IMG/VR virus record: IMGVR_UViG_3300047547_000032
Location: 1 to 30,460 of that record
Length of the DNA: 30,460 nt
Source of the DNA: a virus
Direction: 5' to 3' (one strand)
The first letter of the stretch is position 1, and every line of letters starts with the position of its first letter. Below, piece by piece: positions 7,601-16,395 of this stretch. The notes under the pieces are model-generated. The model made no database searches. It was not told the DNA's origin and worked only from the letters and a program-made list of their open reading frames with translations. Position numbers and translations under genes: made by a program.

Positions 7601-9727
7601 GCTCCAGTAACCAACACAGGAACAGGAACTGTCTTCGGCGATTCTTCTGCCCAGAGTGAAAGCATTGCCAAGTCAATTGATCTGTTGTCAGACATTGACG
7701 AAATGACAATGAGATACAGTGCTCAGATGGCTGCGAGTCTTCGTAACATTGAGGCAGCATTATCTGGAGTTACAAATCTCATTCTTAGAGATCAGACAGG
7801 AATTTCTTCAGGGCGAAACTTTGGAATTCAAACAGGACTCCTGAACAGAAACCAAGGTGATCCGGTTCTTAATGGACTTGGAATGAGCTTCTTGAACGAC
7901 GCCTTGTTGCGCTTACCCGTTCTTGGAAGCCTATTGAGAGGGTTGCAAGGTCTCTGGGGTAAAACAGAACAAGAAATCTCCGGAGCCGGCCTAATGGCTA
8001 GTGGCTCTCTTTCTGATTTAAGACAAGGTAGAGGATTCTCCCAGTATGCTGATGTAAAAACCACAAGAGATTCCTGGTTTGGCCTTAGAGAAGATGTGTC
8101 TTACAGTACTCTTGTACAAGGATTAGACGAAGACCTTTCACGTCAGTTTGGCCTAGTATTTGAACAACTGTCAGACGCAGTTACAAACGCTGCTGTGTCT
8201 CTAGATATGTCTTCAAAGTGGGTCGAGTCTAATCTGAAAGATGTCTTTATTGATTTAGGAAAGATTGATCTAAAGGGCTTGACTGGAGAGCAAATCAAAG
8301 AGAGGTTGTCTGCTGTGTTTGGTGCAGCAGGAGATACTTTAGCTAGTGCTGCCATTCCCGGATTAGAAGCATTCCAGAAGGTAGGTGAAGGCTATTTCGA
8401 AACCCTGATGCGAGTAAGTTCAGGTGTTGAACAAGCCAACTACGAGTTGGACAGGCTCGGTGTAGCAGCAATTCGTTATACAGACATTGTTGAAAAACAA
8501 GGAGATGTTTCGGCAGAGATTGTCAGACAGTCATTATTGGCTGTAGAAGCAGGTTCTGGTATTGCTGACATTATTGAAGTGCTGACAAGCAGTGCAAGTG
8601 ATATCTCTGAAGCCTATACAGAGTTGATTGCTGTCAGAAGAATCATGCAAGGTGTGGGTCTAGGCTCAGACCTGTCATTTGAAATGATTCGTGCAGCAGG
8701 TGGCCTAGACTCCCTCAGAGATGCATTAGAAGCTTATACTGAAGGTTTCTTTACAGAGGCTGAACAGAATGCAATGAAAGTTGCAGCCCTGACCGAAGAG
8801 TTTGACAGATTAGGTCTCAACCTACCTGCCACTAGAGACGAGTTTAAAGCTCTTGTGACGAGTTTAAATGGCTCAGGCAATGTAGACCTAGCCACGAGAG
8901 TTTTATTGCTTGCAGGGGCCTTTAATGACCTTGCAGAGTCTACAGAAGATGTGACAGCCGCAGCAATGGAGCAAGTGCAAGGTAATCTAGATGCCGCCAG
9001 AGACTCTCTAATCAGTACTTATGAAAGAGAGGCAGGGGCTCTAGAGAATGTTAGAGATAAATTTAAAGAACTTGGTAATTCTCTTAAAGACTTTAGAGGC
9101 TCGTTGTTAACAGGTGAGTTGTCCACTCTAACTGGCACTGAAAAGATGTCAGAACTGAGAAATCAATTTACCCAAGTAGCGTCTGCTGCTCTAGGAGGTG
9201 ATGAGTCTGCAATCTCTAAGTTCCAGTCTATTGCCCAAGAGTTTCTGACCTTCTCACGTTCATTCAACGCTTCTGGTTCTCAGTACACATCAGACTTCCA
9301 AAGAGTTTTGGCAGTGACTGAGCAGCTTGAGCAAATGGCGAATGGGAGAGTCAGCGTTGCAGAACAACAGTTAGTTGAAATGAAATCTCAGGTAGAAGTG
9401 CTTGTAGACATCAATGAGAATGTTATTACGCTCTCACAAGCAATCAATACATTCTTAGAGGCTCAACAAGCCGCAATTGATGCAGGTATTCTAGTTCCTC
9501 GTCCGACAGGACAAAGTGGAGATAGCAATGCAGCCTTGATTGCTGAAATGACAGCTCTACGAGTGGAAGTAATTGCTCTTAGAGAACAACAAGCAAATGA
9601 GACATCTGCAATCATTGGGGCCAACTACGATGCTAATGCTCAAAATGCTCAGACAGTGAGTGATGCAACAATGAATGCTGCTAGTGTGAACGCTTATGTA
9701 GAAAGGACAGGTGCTGAACTTGTATGA
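4673..9727 (+). CDS. Tail tape measure protein
   Basis: 1684 residues, by far the longest gene here. It sets tail length, fills the tail tube and helps DNA entry. The N-terminal third carries the tape-measure domain, roughly residues 130-335, with WTRMAAPMQRMG, QLSQSFNAGRLNGAEFNSI, LGSEGKITGKVMADAL and GGSITLLKNRW. Long coiled-coil-rich stretches follow (about residues 575-750, many E/K/L/Q). A hydrophobic patch near residues 947-969 (FFRMAAMAAIMASLGYAVGGG) could be a membrane-active segment used during injection. The start abuts the chaperone stop behind an AGAGGAA site, and the stop overlaps the next start (ATGA). At about 0.15 nm per residue the tail would be about 250 nm, longer than lambda's. 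Confidence 0.93.
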   Translation: MDVSTLQVRVVSDGIAETSRKLSGLGTTAANTEKKVDSLTQRIQQLIGANSKLSSSSQSASAAAQSQAAAFVNLQTITAQIALQLMTMTTAITQLNAGLNTLSGISVRTGDAFRHKSKWGNVFTNTLKAMATAASTYAGINLVKSIVESADAWQNMSAKLEVVSKSQNNAGRAMEDIFEVAQRVRTPLESVTQLWTRMAAPMQRMGRTGEDTTRVVQSVATALQLSGATAAEASSAMLQLSQSFNAGRLNGAEFNSIAEAAPLILEAIASKMGKTREELKKLGSEGKITGKVMADALIEAGDKWDKLFDKLPVTVGGSITLLKNRWLKEIGEMGKDTQFNAEIVKGVRTLESMIPGIARALGKAFVEITKWLDVNRDKLGQIWDQVTGLLGDLWRIGTALASWVGKIIGAGDEVSVIAALIYGIRTGIAALTDATKILAAAFIRVGADIADYLTAPLAGAAKAVSWIVQGLEAAARMRGRMAGAVGNKQDEKAYAEIADALAGYSQKVEGFYSTVSTLGDKAREVASGLTAEIEAGGGALRDLMNEQKSFEAAQSKKKNPYDSMWGSGTPSKVVDEKAVKAAKKALDDFLESQDKLNQKLKEQKELGDRLEMFGLGYDKISEGTKQRIKLVEELTKLEAKSGTEEEQRRVRSLMFQAAELEYLEQENERTIEKLRLDKAEQDSATSKLKTLQEEAAQLRYKVETYGMVKGAVEALELATAQAQIDELSRLGPLTEGQAKLLNILKEQVKARKDIAASSLELGGLEAQTALDKLFDSNKAIKFGEDFKNAFGKVGKAIGGVADAFERMNQRQVKTIKMREEYNKTVAAGKADEKSLEKIRDQELKDSLDGYADMASAAKGFFDEKSKGYKTLEGIEKTFRLMEMAMELKSFATQISNTFALTQAKVAGNQTIAASAVASAGTQIAADQATSATGAVAGTINQAKGDPYTAFFRMAAMAAIMASLGYAVGGGFNKTGSAPVTNTGTGTVFGDSSAQSESIAKSIDLLSDIDEMTMRYSAQMAASLRNIEAALSGVTNLILRDQTGISSGRNFGIQTGLLNRNQGDPVLNGLGMSFLNDALLRLPVLGSLLRGLQGLWGKTEQEISGAGLMASGSLSDLRQGRGFSQYADVKTTRDSWFGLREDVSYSTLVQGLDEDLSRQFGLVFEQLSDAVTNAAVSLDMSSKWVESNLKDVFIDLGKIDLKGLTGEQIKERLSAVFGAAGDTLASAAIPGLEAFQKVGEGYFETLMRVSSGVEQANYELDRLGVAAIRYTDIVEKQGDVSAEIVRQSLLAVEAGSGIADIIEVLTSSASDISEAYTELIAVRRIMQGVGLGSDLSFEMIRAAGGLDSLRDALEAYTEGFFTEAEQNAMKVAALTEEFDRLGLNLPATRDEFKALVTSLNGSGNVDLATRVLLLAGAFNDLAESTEDVTAAAMEQVQGNLDAARDSLISTYEREAGALENVRDKFKELGNSLKDFRGSLLTGELSTLTGTEKMSELRNQFTQVASAALGGDESAISKFQSIAQEFLTFSRSFNASGSQYTSDFQRVLAVTEQLEQMANGRVSVAEQQLVEMKSQVEVLVDINENVITLSQAINTFLEAQQAAIDAGILVPRPTGQSGDSNAALIAEMTALRVEVIALREQQANETSAIIGANYDANAQNAQTVSDATMNAASVNAYVERTGAELV

Positions 9728-11193
9728 CAGATGATGAATTTAATGAATGGTTGGCATCTCCCTCTGAGGCTAGATGCCTCCTTGCGGAGGCTAACATCAA
9801 GTCAGGCGCTAGTTTGGTCACTCGCTACCTTTCTACTCAAGCCTATTTTGACGGTGCAGCAAACATCACGTATCAGGCAAGAATTGCAGGCGGGCTGAAG
9901 TTCACAGAAAACATCTCTTTATCGGGAGATGTTTCATTGTCTTACGGTGACATCGAACTCCTGAACACAGATGGAGCGTTAGATAGTTGGTTAAATGATT
10001 ACTGGGTCAACCGAGAAGTTAACATCTATATTGGTGGCCCAGATTTCCTGAAAGCAGATTTCAGAAAGATTTTTTCAGGAGTTGCTTCAGGTATCGACAC
10101 CAGAAACAGAGATAGGGTAAATATCAAGTTAGGCGATAAGCTTCAGCGACTTAATGTGCCAGTCTCAGAGACCCGTTTAGGCGGGTCTACAGTCAACTCG
10201 GATAAGTTGATCCCTCTGTGTTTTGGTGAATGCCACAACATTGAGCCTCTATTGACAGACCCCTCTGTATACGAATATCAGGTTCATGGGGGAGCGATTG
10301 AAGGCATTATCGAGGTAAGAGACAACGGAGTCCCTGTCAGCTTTACACCCTATCTGTCTGTTGGCAAGTTTAGACTGGTAAATGCTCCAGCAGGACAAAT
10401 TACAGCGAGTATACAAGGCCACAAGCCAAGTACGTACGCAAATGACATTGTCAGTATCATCACTCAACTGGTGACAAACTACGGTAGCGTTGTTGCCAAC
10501 AGGCTGACCTCGCTTGACTTAGACACTACTTCGCTTACTACTTTTCAAACAGCACACCCTCAGCCAGTGGGAATTTACCTGAAAGACAAGACGAATCTTG
10601 TAGACGCTTGCAATCAACTTACAAGGTCTGTTGGTGCGAGAGTTGTCATGGACAAAACAGGATTGCTGAAATTAGTAAAACTGACACTCCCGCAATCAAC
10701 TTCTGGAACGACAATCACAAACGCAGATATGCTGCTTCACTCAGCCTCGATTGGCAGATTGAGTGAAGTGCAGGCTGCTGTGAAAATTGGATATTGCAGA
10801 AACTGGACACCACAAACATCCTTAGCGGAGGGTGTCCTTGCACAGCATGCAGATTTGTTCACACAAGAATGGCTTACAACAACAGCCACTGATTCAACAA
10901 CAGTGACAAACTACAACTTATTCACTGAACCGGATTTAGAAGAAACATTGTTATTGGTAGCCTCAGACGCAACAGCGGAAGCTACAAGACGACTGAATGT
11001 TTTTAAGGTTCAAAGAAAAGTTTTCAAGTATCGCGGGTTCGCCCGTTTGATGTTTGAACAGTTGGGAAACCCTCAGAGTGTGTCATTGACAGGAAGGCTG
11101 TTTGGAATTCCATCAGGCGTTGGAACAGGTCAAATCATTTCAGTCGTAACAGACTGGGTTAACTTTAAAGTAGAATTTGAGGTGCTTATTTGA
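9724..11193 (+). CDS. Tail tip/baseplate protein, family not recognised
   Basis: 489 residues, coupled to the tape measure by a four-base overlap. The N-terminal region (residues about 1-130) is strand-rich with GDVSLSYGDIELLNTDGALDSWL and REVNIYIGGPDF, the kind of sequence seen in tail-tip ring or hub proteins that cap the tape measure. The C-terminal region has LVDACNQLTRSVGARVVMDKTGLLKLVKL, a pattern also met in tail hub proteins. Lambda would place gpM, gpL, gpK and gpI before gpJ; here one long protein stands in that position, so the tail tip is organised differently. No peptidase or lysozyme motif is visible. The structural role is inferred from position. Confidence 0.6.
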   Translation: MTDDEFNEWLASPSEARCLLAEANIKSGASLVTRYLSTQAYFDGAANITYQARIAGGLKFTENISLSGDVSLSYGDIELLNTDGALDSWLNDYWVNREVNIYIGGPDFLKADFRKIFSGVASGIDTRNRDRVNIKLGDKLQRLNVPVSETRLGGSTVNSDKLIPLCFGECHNIEPLLTDPSVYEYQVHGGAIEGIIEVRDNGVPVSFTPYLSVGKFRLVNAPAGQITASIQGHKPSTYANDIVSIITQLVTNYGSVVANRLTSLDLDTTSLTTFQTAHPQPVGIYLKDKTNLVDACNQLTRSVGARVVMDKTGLLKLVKLTLPQSTSGTTITNADMLLHSASIGRLSEVQAAVKIGYCRNWTPQTSLAEGVLAQHADLFTQEWLTTTATDSTTVTNYNLFTEPDLEETLLLVASDATAEATRRLNVFKVQRKVFKYRGFARLMFEQLGNPQSVSLTGRLFGIPSGVGTGQIISVVTDWVNFKVEFEVLI

Positions 11194-11235
11194 GAGTTAC
11201 TCCTCGGGTAAGGGCACAGAGAGGTATAAGTTTAA

Positions 11236-14200
11236 ATGGCAACAATCGTTAATACGCGGGACGTTCTCTTACAAGCTGCACCATCGCGTGTTGCCAATGT
11301 TCAGATGAACCCAAACTTGCAAGTATCTCCTAATCAGGTTACAGGTTTAGGTCTAATCATCGAAAACACACGGAGTGTTTCAATCAGTGCAGATTCCCTG
11401 ATCTTTAATGTTCCGTCTGGAGGTAGTGCTACACCGTCGTCAATTACATTGACTGCAAGATTGCAAAATGTTAGTGGTACTCCAACGTTTACAGTACTAG
11501 CTGGCTCTGTTTCGACAGTACCGACATTCAGTGGATTGACTGCAAGCCTACCTTACGCAGACATGACTTCTGAGCAAGTTACTTTCAGAATGACTGTTAT
11601 CGATGGTGCAGACACTTTCACTGATGATATTAGTATCACTAAAGTTAGAGAAGGTGAGGATAGCACAACAGGTTGGCTAACAAACGAGAGTCACACTGTT
11701 CCTGGGGACTCACTAGGGAACGTTACAAACTATGCAGGCGCTACAGGAACTTTCAAGGTTTATTATGGTGCTATTGATGTTACAACAACTGCAACGTTTT
11801 CAATTGCCCCTGGTGGTAATCCAAGCGGCCTAACAACCTCGATAAACGCTTCTACAGGCGTTTATTCCGTCACAGGTGGATATCCGACAGGGAGTGATGT
11901 CGCTACGGTCACCTATAGGGCTGTATATGGCTCTGTAACGATTGACAAGGTATTCAGTGTTACCAAAGCCAGGGCTGGTGCTGCTGGAACAAATGGTCTA
12001 ACAACTGCGCTAGTCTACATTTACCAGAGAGCAGTGTCAACGCCAGCACTGCCTTCAGCAACAGTTACTTACACTTTTGCTACTGGGGCAATCACAGGTT
12101 TGAATAACGGGTGGGCGTCCACTATTCCCTCAGGGACAGCCCCATTGTACGTTTCAGCCGCTACAGCAAGTGGTAGTGGGGCTACGGACACAATTGCCTC
12201 TGGTGAATGGGCTAGTGCTGTTATTCTTGTTCAAAATGGAACTGATGGCATTGACGGTGATGATGGTATAGACGGAACTGACGGCTTAAATGCAGCAACA
12301 GTTTATTTGTTCCAACGTACAGCCTCTGCAACACCCCCATCTCTTCCATCTGCCTCCGTAACATATACCTTCGCAACAGGTGCTGCTACTGGAGTGAATA
12401 ATGGTTGGACACAAACTCTTCCAACAACTGGAGGAGCATATAGGTGGATTACAACTGCAACAGCAGTGTCGTCAACTGCGACAGATACGATCCCTTCCTC
12501 TGAATGGGCTGCTGCAAGTTTGCTGGCTCAGGATGGTGCAGACGGTGTTAACGGTACTCGTACTGCTGTTCTAGAAATGTATCAATGGGCCTCATCAAGC
12601 CCTTCTCTATTTCCTGTGGGAAGCAGTACATACACTTGGGCTACTGGACAGTTTACAAACCCCTCCACAACGAATGGCTGGTCTCAAACTCCAGGGAGTC
12701 CTGTTGCTGGTCAAACTCTGTACATTGTAAGACAAGTATATGCGGACTCGGGGACAAGTGCAACAAGTTCAGTAACCTGGAGCGCATCAAGCAGTAGTCC
12801 TGCTGGCTCTGCCGGTAACAACGGGATAGACGGTGCCAACGGTCAACGAGTAGGTATCCTGGAAGTTTACCAATGGGCTGCAACAACTCCGACAACCTAC
12901 CCTGCCGGTACTAGCACATACACCTGGGCTACAGGTGTTTTCACTGCACCTTCAACGCCTAACGGATGGAGTTTAACACCAGGGGCAGCTATTCCAGGAT
13001 ACACCTTGTGGGGTATTTCTGTTGTTGTTTCAGACAATCTAACAACTCCAACCTCAGTTGCAATTTGGAATAGTACGACACCCTATGCAGTGGGGGCAGC
13101 AGGGACAAATGGAACTAACGGTAATAATGGACAAAGAGGCTCTAGAACTTTCTATGTAGCATTGTCTGGTAGCACTGCGACTTATTCTGACGCATTGGCA
13201 ACATCAACAGCCTCTGTTGACGGAGGCCCTGTCTTAAATGACTTGGTAACTCAGTACAACAGCTCTGTAGGATTCAGCCAGTCTAAGTTCTGGAATGGAA
13301 CAAGTTGGTCGATTGTCAATGCTGTCGTGGATGGTAATTTACTTGTTAATGGCACTGTAGGTGCTCAGGCTATTGCAGCTAACTCTATCCGCACTGAACA
13401 CTTACTTGTTAAGGGAGGTGTAGGAAGTGCACTTAATAGAGACCCGACCTGTGTTGATTCTAGTGAATGGACTTTTACAGCAGGGGGCGGGCTTGTAGTA
13501 GTGACAGACGGGCTAGCAGGCTCAGGCGCAATTCAACTTACAAACAATGAAGTTGCATATAGCACTCAGATTCCTTTATCTCCTGGAGTCTACTCGCTAA
13601 GTTTTATTGCGAGAATGATTTCAGGTTCTGGTCTAGGCTACGCTAGAATCAGAATGTACGACGCAAGCAGCAATTTAGTTGCCTATCTTGTTGCCGATGT
13701 TGATACTGGAAATTACTACGAGAATTTGACGTTTCCGAATATATGGACAAGGTATAACGGCTACATTAATGCCCCCGGTAATACAAGTTTCGGTATAATC
13801 GAACTTTTTGCTGCCTACTCTGGCGTTGGAACTGGTCAGTTCCAGGATGTAAAAGTTCAACGTCAAATTGATTACTCCTTGGTAGTAGATGGCGGGCTAA
13901 AAGCAAGAAGCATTGACACTAGAAATCTAACAATCAAAGATAGTGCAGGCAACGTAATATTTAGTTCAGGTGTTAATGTTGATGCAGCTAGAGTTAATCC
14001 GGCCTCGGGCTGGTTGAACAATAACATTTCAATCTCTAGTGGAAATATCTCTGGTATCGGAACTGGCAACGGCACTGCTGTGGCTAACAGCGGGGTGAGT
14101 ATTAATGCAGACGGGACATTATCGGGAGCAGGCGGTGGGCAAGTAACTGTTGCTGGATTAGACAACACTGTGGTGCGTAGTGCCAACCCTATCACCTCAG

Positions 14201-14829
14201 GTAACATTACCACTTACATTGCCAATGCTGCAATTGGCACTGCTCAGGTTGACACCTTGAATGCGAGTGTCATCACGGCTGGAACGATTACAACTGACCG
14301 GCTTGTAGCCAATGCTGCCACAGCGATGACTGCCTCCGAAAATGTCCTAGCTTCAACAGCCCCGTCAAGTGGGGCAACATCAGGGTCAGTGAGTACTGGT
14401 GGTTCTGGCTTTTATACTTTCACCACGACCGGGGCAGCAGTTACTATTCATACACCAATGCGCATTTACTTCAACTGCTACTCTAGTACAGCTATTAGAT
14501 ACGTAAAAGTTAAATGCAGTCTTGCAATGGTCACAAGGAGTGGTACAGTTAATATTTACACTAATTATCCGCAAATGCTTGTAGCTTATGTTGAGCCAGG
14601 AGACCCGTCAAATTATTACTCTGCCTCTGGACTCATGACAGATATTTCGCATTATAGTGCAACTGCTACTCCCGGAGTTCCTATGCCTGCGGGGAACTAT
14701 CGTTTAACATTTGCAGCCAGTTTTACATGGTACGATGTAAACATGAATGCAGTGACATTGAGCACAGGCTCTGAAGGTAATTTCATTGGTTTTGGCGGAG
14801 ACTATTTAGTCATGGAAAACAAGGTTTAA
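11236..14829 (+). CDS. Large tail fibre protein with repeated domains and collagen-like linkers
   Basis: 1197 residues. It begins with two Ig-like or beta-sandwich segments (about residues 40-250). Four tandem repeats of roughly 90-95 residues follow (about 255-625). Repeats 1 and 2 share VTYTFATGA.TG.NNGW and repeats 3 and 4 share a STYTWATG.FT.PST.NGW core. Glycine-rich Gly-X-Y linkers join them (GTDGIDGDDGIDGTDGLN, GADGVNG, GNNGIDGANG, GTNGTNGNNG). After this comes a VDGNLLVNGTVGAQAIAANSIRTEHL segment of the kind found in the C-terminal part of gpJ-like fibres, then beta-rich domains to the end, probably receptor-contacting. It likely decides host adsorption. The low-complexity repeats make it a candidate for recombination with other phages. 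Confidence 0.75.
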   Translation: MATIVNTRDVLLQAAPSRVANVQMNPNLQVSPNQVTGLGLIIENTRSVSISADSLIFNVPSGGSATPSSITLTARLQNVSGTPTFTVLAGSVSTVPTFSGLTASLPYADMTSEQVTFRMTVIDGADTFTDDISITKVREGEDSTTGWLTNESHTVPGDSLGNVTNYAGATGTFKVYYGAIDVTTTATFSIAPGGNPSGLTTSINASTGVYSVTGGYPTGSDVATVTYRAVYGSVTIDKVFSVTKARAGAAGTNGLTTALVYIYQRAVSTPALPSATVTYTFATGAITGLNNGWASTIPSGTAPLYVSAATASGSGATDTIASGEWASAVILVQNGTDGIDGDDGIDGTDGLNAATVYLFQRTASATPPSLPSASVTYTFATGAATGVNNGWTQTLPTTGGAYRWITTATAVSSTATDTIPSSEWAAASLLAQDGADGVNGTRTAVLEMYQWASSSPSLFPVGSSTYTWATGQFTNPSTTNGWSQTPGSPVAGQTLYIVRQVYADSGTSATSSVTWSASSSSPAGSAGNNGIDGANGQRVGILEVYQWAATTPTTYPAGTSTYTWATGVFTAPSTPNGWSLTPGAAIPGYTLWGISVVVSDNLTTPTSVAIWNSTTPYAVGAAGTNGTNGNNGQRGSRTFYVALSGSTATYSDALATSTASVDGGPVLNDLVTQYNSSVGFSQSKFWNGTSWSIVNAVVDGNLLVNGTVGAQAIAANSIRTEHLLVKGGVGSALNRDPTCVDSSEWTFTAGGGLVVVTDGLAGSGAIQLTNNEVAYSTQIPLSPGVYSLSFIARMISGSGLGYARIRMYDASSNLVAYLVADVDTGNYYENLTFPNIWTRYNGYINAPGNTSFGIIELFAAYSGVGTGQFQDVKVQRQIDYSLVVDGGLKARSIDTRNLTIKDSAGNVIFSSGVNVDAARVNPASGWLNNNISISSGNISGIGTGNGTAVANSGVSINADGTLSGAGGGQVTVAGLDNTVVRSANPITSGNITTYIANAAIGTAQVDTLNASVITAGTITTDRLVANAATAMTASENVLASTAPSSGATSGSVSTGGSGFYTFTTTGAAVTIHTPMRIYFNCYSSTAIRYVKVKCSLAMVTRSGTVNIYTNYPQMLVAYVEPGDPSNYYSASGLMTDISHYSATATPGVPMPAGNYRLTFAASFTWYDVNMNAVTLSTGSEGNFIGFGGDYLVMENKV

Positions 14830-14849
14830 CCTAAAGGTATGTATAACAA

Positions 14850-15710
14850 ATGGCAAATCTAAGAATCGGTTATGACGATGCTAACAGACTAGGAGGGTCT
14901 TCTTCCGTTCTCAATGTGACTGGAGTCACTACTGGCAGTGTTGTTAGCGGTACTTCTATTCTTAATACAAGGAACAATCTAAAGTCAAGTGTCTTTGCTT
15001 GGCAAGGGGCTCCAGCCTGTGTTTACAGAAGAGCCTTTGGCACTGGCGTATTGAGAACAGTGCGGATGGTTGCGTTCCCACTCTCCTCGTTCACCCCTAC
15101 TGCCACAATCAAGGTAAGGGGGTTTGCAAATATTGGAGACTCTAGTGCTCTATTTGACACTGGCAATCTGATCCCTCTTATCACTACTTTTGGCAACACT
15201 CCTACACAGTCTCTAAGCCTCGGCGGAGGAAACTACGCTGTTGTGTATTTCATCGGAGGTGATTGTAGAGAAGTGGAAATCACAATGACCGATCAAGCGA
15301 GATTTGACACTGGAACAACTCGTGTCATTTCTCTTCCTTTTATCTACATCGGAGATTACTGGAGCCCACAGTACAACTGTGAGTATGGTGCAGAACTAGG
15401 GATTGTTGATCTGAGCAAGACAGAACGATCAGAAGCAGGCGATCTGTACACTGACGTTGGCCCTAGACACAGGACAATGGCTCTAGATTTCACTTTAATG
15501 CCGAAGGAGAATCGAGATGTCTTCTGGAGAATCCTGTTGCAAAACAGTGTTGTGAATCCATTGTACATTAGTCTTACACCGGACAACGATCTTGATGACG
15601 ATTCTGGAGAGGCAATGTATCAGATTTATGGGAAAATGTCGAAACAGAGTTCCATGAAGTATCAGTTCATTAATCAGTTCAACTCTAGAATTGATATTGA
15701 GGAGTTATAA
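14850..15710 (+). CDS. Minor tail protein, probable tail-fibre partner
   Basis: 286 residues, strand-rich, with no signal peptide or membrane segment. The C-terminal half contains YIGDYWSPQYN and a region reading DLTL-type strands around DFTLMPKENRDVFWRIL, a pattern common in phage minor tail proteins of unassigned role. It directly follows the large fibre gene and precedes the lysis cassette, so it most likely belongs to the tail tip or the fibre attachment. Its ribosome-binding site is weak (AAAGG about 12 bases upstream). Its stop overlaps the next start as TAATG. I do not recognise a specific family. Confidence 0.55.
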   Translation: MANLRIGYDDANRLGGSSSVLNVTGVTTGSVVSGTSILNTRNNLKSSVFAWQGAPACVYRRAFGTGVLRTVRMVAFPLSSFTPTATIKVRGFANIGDSSALFDTGNLIPLITTFGNTPTQSLSLGGGNYAVVYFIGGDCREVEITMTDQARFDTGTTRVISLPFIYIGDYWSPQYNCEYGAELGIVDLSKTERSEAGDLYTDVGPRHRTMALDFTLMPKENRDVFWRILLQNSVVNPLYISLTPDNDLDDDSGEAMYQIYGKMSKQSSMKYQFINQFNSRIDIEEL

Positions 15711-16075
15711 TGTTAATCAAAATTGGAGATACCGTATCCGCAGGATTGACTGCTGTTGCTGCTGGAGGGATAATCATTAATCCTCAGGCAGTGGCTCCCA
15801 GTTTGCCCTCACATTTACAGTGGGCAGTTCTAGCTGGCATCAGTAGCCTTATTCTATTCTTAGCAGTTGTCTTTGGATCAACATGGTGGCGCTCTGTAGG
15901 TAGAGTACTGTCTGGTTGTTTGTGGGGCACAGTACTGTTAGTGGCCCTCTGGAAACAGTGCTTTCCTGTTTTACTTATTGCAGCAGTGGTGCTGTTTGTG
16001 TTTGATTTCTTTGTGGTGTGGAGGGAGCGGTCATGGCTAAAGAGCAAGTACCCCAATTGTTCAGTGGCGAAGTAG
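15710..16075 (+). CDS. Small integral membrane protein of lysis cassette (possible holin or antiholin)
   Basis: 121 residues with three hydrophobic segments: about 9-29 (moderate), 36-57 (WAVLAGISSLILFLAVVFG) and 64-104 (two closely spaced helices ending in LLIAAVVLFVFDFFVVW), followed by a basic C-terminal tail (RERSWLKSKYP). Small size, membrane topology and location just upstream of holin and endolysin suggest a class I-type holin, an antiholin or a holin partner. It is coupled to the previous gene (TAATG) and overlaps the next holin start by 43 bases. The stop is TAG, which shows this phage uses amber as a normal stop. Which of the two membrane proteins is the true holin cannot be settled by reading. 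Confidence 0.6.
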   Translation: MLIKIGDTVSAGLTAVAAGGIIINPQAVAPSLPSHLQWAVLAGISSLILFLAVVFGSTWWRSVGRVLSGCLWGTVLLVALWKQCFPVLLIAAVVLFVFDFFVVWRERSWLKSKYPNCSVAK

Positions 16076-16395
16076 CAACATATTTGTGGGTAGCTGGAGC
16101 TACATTCTGGGGTGCAGTTGTTTCTTATTTTGATAAGGCGCAACACTTTAACTGGCGCAAGTTATTCGCTCACTTCAGCAGTTCTGCTTTTGCAGGGCTT
16201 ATGACATTCCTGCTGTGTAAAGCATCTCAAATTGATGGCCCCTTAATGGGTGTGTTGTGTGGTATTGCAGCGTACATGGGAACTCCTGCAATTATCAAGT
16301 TACTGATGCGTCACAAAGCCATCAAGGCTTTCTTTGACACTGAAGAGGAGAAGAAATCAAATGCTGAAGAGAACAGAGAGATTGAAGGGCGTTGA
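16033..16395 (+). CDS. Holin, LydA-like
   Basis: 120 residues from the ATG at 16033, which has a strong GGAGGGAG site five bases upstream; an in-frame GTG at 16018 is less likely. Hydrophobic segments lie at about 16-35 (LWVAGATFWGAVVSYF) and 48-87 (FAGLMTFLLC.. and MGVLCGIAAYMGTPAIIKLL). A charged tail rich in E and K follows. This layout and the H-K-A-I-K-x-F-F-D region resemble LydA/holin-3-type proteins, which form inner-membrane holes that release the endolysin to the cell wall. The gene overlaps both neighbours, so holin and endolysin are translated together. Confidence 0.65.
   Translation: MAKEQVPQLFSGEVATYLWVAGATFWGAVVSYFDKAQHFNWRKLFAHFSSSAFAGLMTFLLCKASQIDGPLMGVLCGIAAYMGTPAIIKLLMRHKAIKAFFDTEEEKKSNAEENREIEGR

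Noticed and set aside
13777-13799. TATAAT inside the tail fibre gene
   Set aside because: The hexamer at 13794-13799 has no -35 box at 16-18 bases and lies within coding sequence.
14842-14847. TATAAC before the minor tail gene as a promoter
   Set aside because: No TTGACA-like element lies at a workable distance upstream.
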